In this document: positions 1 through 7,315 of the stretch, piece by piece
How positions within the stretch are numbered: the stretch's first letter is position 1
Layout: each line of letters opens with the position of its first letter
NCBI RefSeq assembly: GCF_000202835.1
Contig: NC_015186.1
Coordinates: forward strand, 1,984,001-2,048,000
Direction of reading: 5' to 3'
DNA length: 64,000 nt
Source: Acidiphilium multivorum AIU301
Lineage (GTDB): Bacteria; Pseudomonadota; Alphaproteobacteria; Acetobacterales; Acetobacteraceae
Notes under the pieces: model-generated
What the model saw: only the letters and a program-made list of their open reading frames with translations
Told to the model about the DNA's origin: nothing
Databases searched by the model: none
Made by a program: the position numbers and the translations under genes

Positions 1-599
1 AGAACGCCTCGACCTCGACCGTGCGGCTCGCCGGCTCGACCGGGGCCAACCCCTTCGCCTGCATCGCCGCCGGCATCGCCGCGCTCTGGGGGCCGGCGCA
101 TGGCGGCGCCAACGAGGCGGTGCTGAAGATGCTCGGCGAGATCGGGCACAAGGACAACATCCCGGCCTTCATCGCCGAGGTGAAGGACAAGAACAGCCAC
201 ACCAAGCTGATGGGCTTCGGCCACCGGGTGTACAAGAACTTCGACCCGCGCGCGAAGATCATGCAGCAGACCTGCCACGAGGTGCTGGGCGAGCTCGGCA
301 TCAAGCACGAGCCGCTGCTGGAACTGGCGATGGAGCTTGAAAAGATCGCGCTGGACGACGATTATTTCGTCTCGCGCAAGCTGTATCCGAACGTCGATTT
401 CTATTCGGGCATCATCCTCAAGGCGATGGGCTTCCCGACCACGATGTTCACCCCGCTCTTCGCCCTGGCGCGCACCACCGGCTGGATCAGCCAGTGGATG
501 GAAATGATCGCCGACCCGTCGCAGCGGATCGGCCGGCCGCGCCAGCTCTATACCGGGGCGCCGCGGCGCGACTACGTCTCGATCGACCAGCGGGGCTGA
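1..599 (+). CDS. gltA: Citrate synthase, C-terminal part (cut by window edge)
   Basis: The frame is open from the first bases (codon phase begins at base 3) to the TGA at 597-599, so only the last ~198 residues of a ~430-residue enzyme are present. The fragment opens with [12 protein letters not shown] and carries the citrate synthase signature [15 protein letters not shown], which holds an active-site His and neighbouring Arg/Asp. The enzyme condenses acetyl-CoA with oxaloacetate at the entry to the TCA cycle in the cytoplasm. The C-terminus ([16 protein letters not shown]) is typical of the type II bacterial enzyme. The next gene starts about 100 bp downstream on the same strand and is unrelated. 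Confidence 0.97.
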   Translation, partial: NASTSTVRLAGSTGANPFACIAAGIAALWGPAHGGANEAVLKMLGEIGHKDNIPAFIAEVKDKNSHTKLMGFGHRVYKNFDPRAKIMQQTCHEVLGELGIKHEPLLELAMELEKIALDDDYFVSRKLYPNVDFYSGIILKAMGFPTTMFTPLFALARTTGWISQWMEMIADPSQRIGRPRQLYTGAPRRDYVSIDQRG

Positions 600-701
600 T
601 GCCCGCGATGCGCGCCGGGCTGCCGGCGCGCATCCCTGCCCTGCGCAAGTTCGCAAATCCCCGATCTTCATATCGGGTGAACCCGATCCATCTATCGTCG
701 C

Positions 702-1049
702 ATGACGATCGATGCCGATCATGACCACGCACCGGATCTGGACGAGGGGCTGAAGGCCCTGGTGCATCCGGTGCGGCGCGCGATTCTCGCCAAGCTCGCC
801 GAACCCGAACGGCATTTCGCCGGGCAGGAGCACCCGCTCTCCTTCGGCGTGTGCGCGGGGGCGATCGAGCGGAGCTGCCCGCTGTCGCAATCGAGCATCT
901 CGGCCCATCTCGCCGCCCTTCACGCGGCGGGGCTGGTCGAGACCAGGCGGGTCGGAACCTTCGTGTTCTACCGGCGCAATGACGGCGCGATCGACGCGCT
1001 GATCAGGGGACTCGCGAAATCCCTCGATCGGCCCGAACCCACTCCCTGA
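702..1049 (+). CDS. ArsR-family winged-helix transcriptional regulator
   Basis: A 115-residue protein with a single winged helix-turn-helix domain. The N-terminal helix VHPVRRAILAKLAE and the recognition region SQSSISAHLAALHAAGLV are followed by a wing ending in GTFVFYRRN, which is the ArsR/SmtB layout. Two Cys residues (CAGAIERSC) precede the recognition helix and could act as a sensor, but this is inference. It lies 30 bp upstream of and co-directional with the flavin reductase gene, so it probably controls that gene and itself; electrophile or thiol stress sensing would fit an old-yellow-enzyme target. Confidence 0.85.
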   Translation: MTIDADHDHAPDLDEGLKALVHPVRRAILAKLAEPERHFAGQEHPLSFGVCAGAIERSCPLSQSSISAHLAALHAAGLVETRRVGTFVFYRRNDGAIDALIRGLAKSLDRPEPTP

Positions 1050-1079
1050 ATTCGCAGCATCAACCGGAAAGGCTGATCA

Positions 1080-2147
1080 ATGTCGAAACTGTTCGAACCC
1101 CTGCGGGCCGGCGCCTTCACCCTGCGCAACCGCATCGTCATGGCGCCGCTGACCCGCGCGCGGGCCGGCGAGGCGCGCCTGCCCAACGCGCTGATGGCGC
1201 AGTATTACGCCCAGCGCGCCGGCGCGGGCATGATCCTCTCCGAGGCGACCTCGGTGACGCCGATGGGCGTCGGCTATGCCGCGACGCCGGGCCTGTGGTC
1301 CGAGGAGCAGGTGGCGGGCTGGCGCATCGTCACCGAGGCGGTGCATCGCGAGGGCGGCATCATCCTCGCCCAGCTCTGGCATGTCGGGCGGATTTCCGAC
1401 CCGATCTTCCTCAACGGCGAACTGCCGGTGGCGCCGAGCGCGATCGCGGCCGGCGGGCATGTGAGCCTGGTGCGGCCGGAGCGGCCCTTCGTGACGCCGC
1501 GCGCGCTGGAGACCGAGGAGATTCCGGGCGTGATCGAGGCCTACCGGGCCGCGGCGCGGAACGCCAAGGCGGCCGGGTTCGACGGCGTCGAGATCCATGG
1601 CGCGAACGGCTACCTGCTCGACCAGTTCCTGCAGGATTCGACCAACAAGCGGACCGACCAGTATGGCGGTTCGATCGCGAACCGCGCGCGGCTGCTGCTG
1701 GAGGTGACGGACGCGGCCATCGGCGTCTGGGGTGCCGACCGGGTGGGCGTGCATCTCGCCCCGCGCGGCGATGCGCACACGATGGGCGATTCCGACAAGC
1801 TGGCGCTGTTCACCCATGTCGCCACCGAACTCGGCAAGCGGAAGATCGCCTTCATCGCGGCGCGCGAGCACAAGGCGGCGGACTGGATCGGGCCGCAGCT
1901 GAAGGCGGCGTTCGGCGGCGTGTATATCGCCAACGAGAAGTTCACCCGCGAGACCGCCGAGGCGGCGATCGAGGCGGGCGAGGTGGACGCGGTGGCGTTC
2001 GGGCAGCTCTATATCGCGAACCCGGACCTGGTGGAGCGGTTCCGCGACGGGCTGGCGCTGAACCCGCCCGACATGTCGACCTTCTACCAGGGCGGCGCCG
2101 AGGGCTATACCGACTATCCGACGGCCGCGAAGCAGAAGGCGGCCTGA
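1080..2147 (+). CDS. Old yellow enzyme family NADH:flavin oxidoreductase (alkene reductase)
   Basis: A 355-residue FMN-dependent TIM barrel. Family marks visible are LRNRIVMAPLTRARA near the N-terminus, the His/Asn substrate-anchoring pair in EIHGANGYLLDQFL, the following TDQYGGSIANRARLLLE block, and GVHLAPRGD. Relatives such as NemA and XenA reduce activated C=C bonds of enals, maleimides and nitro-compounds with NAD(P)H in the cytoplasm. The gene follows an ArsR-type regulator by 30 bp and precedes an SDR oxidoreductase by about 60 bp, suggesting a small detoxification unit. The precise substrate cannot be told from sequence. Confidence 0.93.
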   Translation: MSKLFEPLRAGAFTLRNRIVMAPLTRARAGEARLPNALMAQYYAQRAGAGMILSEATSVTPMGVGYAATPGLWSEEQVAGWRIVTEAVHREGGIILAQLWHVGRISDPIFLNGELPVAPSAIAAGGHVSLVRPERPFVTPRALETEEIPGVIEAYRAAARNAKAAGFDGVEIHGANGYLLDQFLQDSTNKRTDQYGGSIANRARLLLEVTDAAIGVWGADRVGVHLAPRGDAHTMGDSDKLALFTHVATELGKRKIAFIAAREHKAADWIGPQLKAAFGGVYIANEKFTRETAEAAIEAGEVDAVAFGQLYIANPDLVERFRDGLALNPPDMSTFYQGGAEGYTDYPTAAKQKAA

Positions 2148-2209
2148 ACCGGCGGGCCGGGGCGCGTTTGCCCCGGCCCTGCCACAACATGAAGGGCGAG
2201 GAGCGGGCG

Positions 2210-2953
2210 ATGCGGTTTGCGGGCAGGAAGGTCGTGGTGATGGGCGGCAGCCGGGGAATCGGCCTCGCCATCGCGATGGGGTTTGCCGCCGAGGGGGCCG
2301 CGGTCGCGATCTGCGCGCGCGGCGCCGAAGCGCTGGAGGTGGCGCGGCGCGAGATCGCCGGGCATGGCGGGCGCGTGTTCGCCGCCCCCTGCGACCTTGC
2401 CGAGGCGAAACAGATCGCCCGTTTCGTACCGGAGGCGGCCGCTTCGCTGGGCGGCATCGACATTCTCGTGAACAATGCCTCGGGCTTCGGGATGACCGAT
2501 GACGAGGCGGGATGGGCCGCCTCGATCGGGGTGGACGTGATGGCGGTGGTGCGGGCGAGCCATGCCGCCCTGCCCTTCCTGGAGGCCGCCGAGGGGGCCG
2601 CGATCGTCAACATCGCCTCGATTTCCGGCCTGCGCGCCTCGACCCGCAGCCTGCCCTACGCGGCGGTGAAGGCCGCGGTGATCAACTACACGATGTCGCA
2701 GGCGGCGACGCTGGCGCCGAAGCGGATCCGGGTGAATGCGATCTCGCCCGGCTCGATCGCGTTTCCCGGCGGGCTGTGGGAGCAGCGCAAGGAGACCAAT
2801 CCGAAACTCTACGAGGCGACCCTCGCCTCGATTCCGTTCGGGCGGTTCGGCACCGCGGAGGAAATCGCCGAGGTGGCGATGTTCCTCGGCTCGCCGGCGG
2901 CGCGCTGGGTGACGGGGCAGAACATCGTCGTCGATGGCGGGCAGATGCTCTGA
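2210..2953 (+). CDS. SDR-family NAD(P)-dependent oxidoreductase
   Basis: A 247-residue classical short-chain dehydrogenase. The Rossmann motif GGSRGIG lies near residue 12, the NNAS motif follows mid-protein, the catalytic set is Ser in NIASISG with Tyr and Lys in LPYAAVK, and the C-terminus WVTGQNIVVDGGQML is characteristic. The ATG at 2210 is chosen because GAGGAG lies 7 bases upstream; an upstream in-frame ATG at 2189 has no ribosome site. It follows the old-yellow-enzyme gene on the same strand and may be co-transcribed with it. The substrate is unknown. Confidence 0.9.
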   Translation: MRFAGRKVVVMGGSRGIGLAIAMGFAAEGAAVAICARGAEALEVARREIAGHGGRVFAAPCDLAEAKQIARFVPEAAASLGGIDILVNNASGFGMTDDEAGWAASIGVDVMAVVRASHAALPFLEAAEGAAIVNIASISGLRASTRSLPYAAVKAAVINYTMSQAATLAPKRIRVNAISPGSIAFPGGLWEQRKETNPKLYEATLASIPFGRFGTAEEIAEVAMFLGSPAARWVTGQNIVVDGGQML

Positions 2954-3072
2954 TCCGATCCGGGGGACCGGACCGGACAGAGCGTCTCGCGCCGGGCGGG
3001 ATGCGGGTCGGACAGGAGCCTCGCGCCGCCCGGAGGCGCCGCGAGGCATGACGCGGTCGTGCGGCGGGCGGT

Positions 3073-3813
3073 TCAGCCGCGGCGGCGACGGCGGCGCGCC
3101 ACCAGGCCGATGCCGAGCAGGCCGGTGCCGAGAAGGGCGAGCGAGCCGGGTTCCGGCACGGCGGTGATCGTGACGCCCTGGGTGTTCAAGGCGAGCGTCA
3201 GGCCTGCCTGGACGGTATGCCGGTCGGCATAGAAGAGGGTGAGCGTATGCATACCGGCTCCCAGCATGGCCGATGAGTAATTCAGCGGAGACAGCGCCTG
3301 GATGCCGCCGATATCGGCGACGAGCTTGTTGTCGATGAACAGGTAGGCATCGTCATCGGCCGCCATGGTGAAGCTGAGCTTCTCGGCGCTGGCGATCGTG
3401 AACGTCCCACGGAAGATCGCGGTCAGGAAGTGCGTCGAATCATTGAGGCCGGTGCCGTTCGGCGGGAAGTAATTGGAAGGGTTATTGATCGGCAACGTGA
3501 CGGTTCCGGTGCCGGTCTCGTACTGGCTCTGCCACCATTGCAGTTCGCCGGCGCCATTCACGTTCTGGTAGTTGGCGTTGTTGACCGGCAGACCGTCAGG
3601 GCCAAGGGTGGACTTGACGTCGTTCGGTATGGCCTTGATGGGGTCATTGCCAAAATCGGCGATACCGTTCGGCACTGAATAATAGGTCGCGCTGAGCTGG
3701 CTGATCGGGTTCGCGATCGCGCCGGCCTGGGCGGCGGTGGCGGTGGCGATCAGGCCGGCCAGGGCGATCGCGGCGGTTCGCACCGCTGGGAAAAGCCGGG
3801 ACTTCAAATTCAT
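3073..3813 (-). CDS. PEP-CTERM sorted exported protein with PA14/fibro-slime-like domain
   Basis: A 246-residue exported protein. Residues 1-30 form a signal peptide ending in AQA. The last 28 residues hold the full PEP-CTERM signal: VPEPGS (219-224), a hydrophobic helix and an Arg cluster at the C-terminus, which is processed by an exosortase. Residues ~130-200 (FRGTFTIASAEKLSFTM, DDDAYLFIDNKLVADIGG) match the fibro-slime/PA14-type beta-domain, often carbohydrate-binding. Start 3813 is preceded by GAGAGAGGG 8-9 bases upstream; an earlier ATG at 3867 is not. No exosortase or exopolysaccharide gene is nearby, so sorting depends on genes elsewhere. It is probably a surface or biofilm matrix protein. 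Confidence 0.88.
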   Translation of the reverse strand: MNLKSRLFPAVRTAAIALAGLIATATAAQAGAIANPISQLSATYYSVPNGIADFGNDPIKAIPNDVKSTLGPDGLPVNNANYQNVNGAGELQWWQSQYETGTGTVTLPINNPSNYFPPNGTGLNDSTHFLTAIFRGTFTIASAEKLSFTMAADDDAYLFIDNKLVADIGGIQALSPLNYSSAMLGAGMHTLTLFYADRHTVQAGLTLALNTQGVTITAVPEPGSLALLGTGLLGIGLVARRRRRRG

Positions 3814-4194
3814 GACGATAGCCCTCTCTCGGAATTGCATGCTAGCTCTCTGCAAAGGCATATGCAAAAACGATGCCAGAAAATATTATCATTATTTTTC
3901 AATTATTTATCAGCGAACCGTCGGCATAAACCGGCTGGTGTGTAAAATTTTCCGACACGCAGATTTCACGCGTTCGTGAGCGTCTTGCGCGGTTTCCGGT
4001 TCATCCCCTGGTCCATCCGGCGCGGTCCGTCGCCGCCGCGTCGCGGATGCGGGCGGCGGAAGCCATGCCCGTCAGGCAGTTGGCCGCCGGACATCATGTG
4101 ACGCCGCAACATCCTGCACGCAATGCGGGTGGCGGCGGCGATGTCACGAAGTTTTTGGTTGTTCCCGAGGTAAATCCAGTGTTAAATTTCGGCA
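3814..4194. other. Intergenic region between PEP-CTERM gene and orphan gene
   Basis: About 380 bp without a credible gene. The half next to the PEP-CTERM gene (3850-3960) is clearly A/T-rich compared with its surroundings and most likely holds that gene's promoter, but I could not pick a convincing -35/-10 pair. The half towards 4194 returns to ordinary G+C-rich sequence. No clear terminator, RNA gene or repeat is visible. Confidence 0.5.
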
Positions 4195-4929
4195 ATGGCC
4201 TCGGAAATCATACACTCCGGTGACCGCGTGAGCATTGGCGATCCGACGATCCTGTCATGGCGGGCGCTGGGACAGCTGGTTGTCGTGCAGGTGGGCCGCA
4301 AGCTGCGGAATTCGCCGGATTCGCTGGGCATTCCGGCGGCATCCGCCATCGTTCTCGCGACACTCTGGGCGCTGGCCGAGCTGACCGGCATGACCGGCAA
4401 CACGATCGACCTCAGCATCCCCCCGGTCGCGGTGACGATGCAGTCGAGCGGGATCGGCAAGGCGTTCTGCCAGGCGCCGGCCGCGGGGCCGGGTGCCGCG
4501 GGGCAGTGGACGGCGCCGATCTATGCCTGCGGGACCGGCGGGATCACGGGGCCATCCGGGCCGCTCAGCGTCGCCCCGGACACCGACGGGCGGATGATCC
4601 TTGAGACCAGCATGGGGGTCGCGTCGATCTACGCGGTGATGATGGCGAACACGGACAGTTCCGGCGCCATCGGCGCGAGCGGCGCCGAGTTCCGCGACGG
4701 CTACGCGTTCAGCCCCGCCTTCGTGACGGCGAGCGGCCTGTCGATCACCGCGCTGTCGCGCCAGTGCGAGGCCGGATTTTCGCCGGCGCCGCCGACCATC
4801 GCCAACCGGACGCCCTATGGGGCGGGCCAGGCCAGCTACGCGCCCGGCACGCCCTCGGTGACCGCGAGCGGCGGCTTCGTCTGCGGCGGGACCAGGATCG
4901 TCGAGGGCGATCTCGACCTGCCCGACTGA
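4195..4929 (+). CDS. Hypothetical protein, unrecognised
   Basis: An open frame of 244 residues that I do not recognise. Residues ~48-65 (AASAIVLATLWALAELTG) could be a single membrane segment or signal anchor. The rest is rich in Gly, Ala, Ser and Thr with three widely spaced Cys residues, which suggests an exported or surface-exposed beta-rich protein. The first ~30 codons have weaker G/C third-position bias than the rest and there is no ribosome site before 4195, so the true start may be later, for example GTG 4228. It is flanked by a divergent PEP-CTERM gene and a convergent LuxR regulator (15 bp between stops). Function unknown. Confidence 0.5.
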   Translation: MASEIIHSGDRVSIGDPTILSWRALGQLVVVQVGRKLRNSPDSLGIPAASAIVLATLWALAELTGMTGNTIDLSIPPVAVTMQSSGIGKAFCQAPAAGPGAAGQWTAPIYACGTGGITGPSGPLSVAPDTDGRMILETSMGVASIYAVMMANTDSSGAIGASGAEFRDGYAFSPAFVTASGLSITALSRQCEAGFSPAPPTIANRTPYGAGQASYAPGTPSVTASGGFVCGGTRIVEGDLDLPD

Positions 4930-4944
4930 ACCGGACGCGCGGCC

Positions 4945-5619
4945 TCAGCCCGCATCCGGCGCGAAGGCGCGCAGCAGCGCCGACTGCGCCTTGTAGACCG
5001 CCTGGGTGCGGTTGGTGGCGCCGATCTTGCGCATGATGTTCTTGATGTGGACCTTCACCGTGCTTTCGCTGACGCCCAGCTCGTAGGCGATGATCTTGTT
5101 CGCCTTGCCCTGGCGCAGATGGGCGAAGACGAGCTTCTGGCGCGGTGTCAGGAAATCGTCGCCCGGCGCGAAGCCGGAGGGGGGCGGCGGACGGTCGTCG
5201 AGCAGGAGATCGACCGGGGCGAACCGGCCGCCCGCCTGGACGAAGCGGATGGCGGCGACGGCGAGCGGGATGCCGACCATGCGGGTCGGGACGAAGCCCT
5301 GCGCGCCTTCCTGGAACAGGAGGCGGACGAAGCCGGTGTCGGGCGTCTCGGCGGCATCGTGCAGGACGACGATCGGCAGGCCGGGAAAGGCCTCGCGCAG
5401 GGCGGCGATGTCGGCGAGGACGGCCTTCGCCGCCGGCCCGTCCTCATGCGCGTGGCAGAGCAGGAGATCGAACCCCTCGCCGGCCGCATCGATGCAGTCC
5501 TCGGCGGTGACGAAGCTGCGGACCGCGAAATCGGCGCCCTGGGCGACGAGGGCACTGGCAAGGCATTCGCGCGTCAGCCGCGAGGAATCGACGAGGCCGA
5601 TCCGGGTGCGCCCCGGCAC
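4945..5619 (-). CDS. LuxR/NarL-type regulator with degenerate receiver; upstream frame broken
   Basis: From GTG 5619 this encodes 224 residues, the usual NarL-family length. An N-terminal receiver-like domain (from RIGLVDSS) is followed by a LuxR-type HTH at the C-terminus (LTPRQKLVFAHL to SESTVKVHIKNIMRKIGA). The receiver lacks the normal residues: the phospho-Asp position in FDLLLCHAHEDG is His, and the usual Ser/Thr and Lys positions are His and Thr, so phosphorylation control is unlikely. GTG 5619 has GAGG about 6 bases upstream. A better-looking start at ATG 5761 (GGAAGA 6 bases upstream, peptide MQQNNTEKGS) is out of frame because of a 16-bp tandem duplication at 5649-5680. The frame also stays open up to ATG 5904 without a ribosome site. 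Targets unknown. Confidence 0.75.
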   Translation of the reverse strand: MPGRTRIGLVDSSRLTRECLASALVAQGADFAVRSFVTAEDCIDAAGEGFDLLLCHAHEDGPAAKAVLADIAALREAFPGLPIVVLHDAAETPDTGFVRLLFQEGAQGFVPTRMVGIPLAVAAIRFVQAGGRFAPVDLLLDDRPPPPSGFAPGDDFLTPRQKLVFAHLRQGKANKIIAYELGVSESTVKVHIKNIMRKIGATNRTQAVYKAQSALLRAFAPDAG

Positions 5620-5648
5620 CGCCGCCTCGACCGCGGCGGCGCGGACGG

Positions 5649-5680
5649 GCGATGAATAAGGGAGGCGATGAATAAGGGAG
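5649..5680. repeat. 16-bp perfect tandem duplication that shifts the LuxR-regulator frame
   Basis: Two abutting identical copies of GCGATGAATAAGGGAG occupy 5649-5664 and 5665-5680. Sixteen is not a multiple of three. Removing one copy fuses the frame starting at ATG 5761 exactly with the receiver/HTH frame, giving ...RPRLPYSSPVRAAAVEAAV... Keeping both ends that frame at 5444. Confidence 0.95.
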
Positions 5681-5990
5681 GCGCGGACGCTCCAGCGATC
5701 GCGCCAGAAAGGGCACGAACGGCGTCGCGACCGACCCTTTTTCGGTATTATTCTGCTGCATTTCGAGTCTTCCCGGAAATATTGCAAAATGACGAATGTC
5801 GGCGGTTCATTTCCGCCATCTATTCGGACAATAAATAAATCGGAAATGATATTGCCGGGATTAAGAATTGTAATACAAGGTGACCGTCCGGGAGACCGGT
5901 GCATGTAAGTCTCGAAATATCGAAATAACGCGACGGACTGTAACGTTGTATGGGATTTGTCGTTATTTTCGAGAAATGAAGGGATGCCGC

Positions 5991-6021
5991 GCCGACGGCC
6001 GGCGCGGGGCCGGCCGCCGGC
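5991..6021 (-). terminator. Putative terminator hairpin after cytochrome c gene
   Basis: A 13-bp G+C-rich stem with one mismatch (5991-6003 pairing 6009-6021, loop 5 nt) begins 12 bases beyond the cytochrome c stop in the direction of transcription. There is no strong T-run after it, so termination efficiency is uncertain. Confidence 0.5.
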
Positions 6022-6033
6022 TTGCGGCCCGAG

Positions 6034-6474
6034 TCATTTCACCTGGGAGACCAGCTTCGCGGTCGAGGACTGGGCGGCGGAATAGGTCAGCGCCGTCTTG
6101 CCGGCGGGGTAGCCGTTCTTGCTCAGGATGAAGGCCATGATGTCGGCATAGTCCTTGTGCGGCAGGCTGCCGGGGGCGCCGGCCGGCATCTGCTGCGACA
6201 GCTCGTCGAAGATCGCGGCGACGGTGTAGTTGTTCGAGGCGCTGGCGAAGCCCTGGCCGACCAGGGCGGGGCCGCTGATGCCCTGCAGGTTCTTGCCGTG
6301 GCACATCGAGCAATGGGTCTCGAAGGCCTCGTGCCCGGCCTTGGCCTGGGCCTTGGTGTAGAGGGCGGGAAGCGGGGCGGCGGCGGCGATCGCGGTGCAG
6401 AAACCCGCCGCGGCGAGACCGGCGAGCAGGCGCGCATCCGGGCGGCGCAGGGTGCGGGAGAGGCGTCGGAGCAT
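6034..6474 (-). CDS. Periplasmic c-type cytochrome of the PQQ alcohol dehydrogenase cluster
   Basis: A 146-residue exported monohaem cytochrome. Residues 1-34 form a signal peptide, the haem-binding motif CSMCH is at 55-59, and Met96 (QQMPAGAPGSL) is the likely distal haem ligand, followed by DIMAFILSKNGYP, a class I cytochrome c ending. Start 6474 has AAGGAT about 10 bases upstream. It is the last of the co-oriented genes after the PQQ dehydrogenase and the binding-protein gene, so it is the likely electron acceptor for that dehydrogenase, comparable in role to XoxG/MxaG although sequence identity to those cannot be judged here. Confidence 0.88.
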   Translation of the reverse strand: MLRRLSRTLRRPDARLLAGLAAAGFCTAIAAAAPLPALYTKAQAKAGHEAFETHCSMCHGKNLQGISGPALVGQGFASASNNYTVAAIFDELSQQMPAGAPGSLPHKDYADIMAFILSKNGYPAGKTALTYSAAQSSTAKLVSQVK

Positions 6475-6526
6475 CAGGGGTATCCTTTCAGCGGGTGAAC
6501 CGGCGGGCGAGCCTGCCCGCCGCGAG

Positions 6527-7315
6527 TCACGGGGTATGGTAGGGGGCGACGAGACGGGCAAGGGTTCCGTCCTTCGCGAGATGGGCGAGCGCCGCATCGA
6601 AGCGGCGGGCCGCGGCGCGGCCGGATGCGGTCGGCGCGTAGAGGGCGACGACCGACCAGTTGGCGTGCGGCTGGCGGAGCGGGCGCTGGTGGAGGTGCAT
6701 TCCGTCCCGCGCCAGGGCCTGTTCGAGCAGCGGCTGCCAGAGCAGGGCATAGGCGATCTCGTGCCGCTTGAGGGCGGCGAGCACGTGCGCGGGCGTGGAA
6801 TACTGGTGCTCGGCGAGGCGCGCGCCGGGACCCGCGCCGAAATAGGTCGTCGGCACGGTGAGATAGACGACGCCGACCTGCGTGCCCGGGGCGAGGCGCG
6901 AGAAGGCGGGCGGCGGCGCTTCGCCGGCGATGACGAAGCCGGTCTTCACATAGGGATGCGTCGCGGCGACGCCGGGCGGCAGCGCCGGATCGCCGGTCTC
7001 GACCGGGAAGCCCATCACGAGGTCGCAGCGCTGGCGGGCAAGCATGCTGAAGAAGCGCGGCTTCTTCGCATTCAGCGCGTCGGTGCCGTCACGCGTGTCG
7101 ATGCTGACGATGCGCGGGGCGACGCCGTCGAGCCGGCCGATGGCGGCGGTGAGCGCGCGATCGACACGCTGCATCGGATTGGCGCGGTCGATGCAGACCG
7201 TGGGGCCGGCGGCGCGGGCGGAGGCGATGCCGCACGCCGCCAGCACGATGCCGGCCAGCGCGGCGCGGAGAAGCCCCGGCCGCCGAAGCGGCCGGGGGTG
7301 CCTGCGCTCAGCCAT
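6527..7315 (-). CDS. Quinoprotein-dehydrogenase-associated periplasmic binding protein (MoxJ/XoxJ-like)
   Basis: A 262-residue exported protein: signal peptide to about residue 36 (ASARA), then a type 2 periplasmic-binding fold opening with PTVCIDRANPMQRVD and including CDLVMGFPVETGDPALPPGV and TQVGVVYLTVPTTYFGAG. This fits the family encoded next to PQQ alcohol dehydrogenases (MoxJ/XoxJ), thought to help activate or mature the dehydrogenase rather than to serve a transporter; no permease or ATPase is nearby. Its ATG (7315) overlaps the dehydrogenase stop by 8 bp, showing tight coupling. The role is inferred from family and context. Confidence 0.82.
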   Translation of the reverse strand: MAERRHPRPLRRPGLLRAALAGIVLAACGIASARAAGPTVCIDRANPMQRVDRALTAAIGRLDGVAPRIVSIDTRDGTDALNAKKPRFFSMLARQRCDLVMGFPVETGDPALPPGVAATHPYVKTGFVIAGEAPPPAFSRLAPGTQVGVVYLTVPTTYFGAGPGARLAEHQYSTPAHVLAALKRHEIAYALLWQPLLEQALARDGMHLHQRPLRQPHANWSVVALYAPTASGRAAARRFDAALAHLAKDGTLARLVAPYHTP

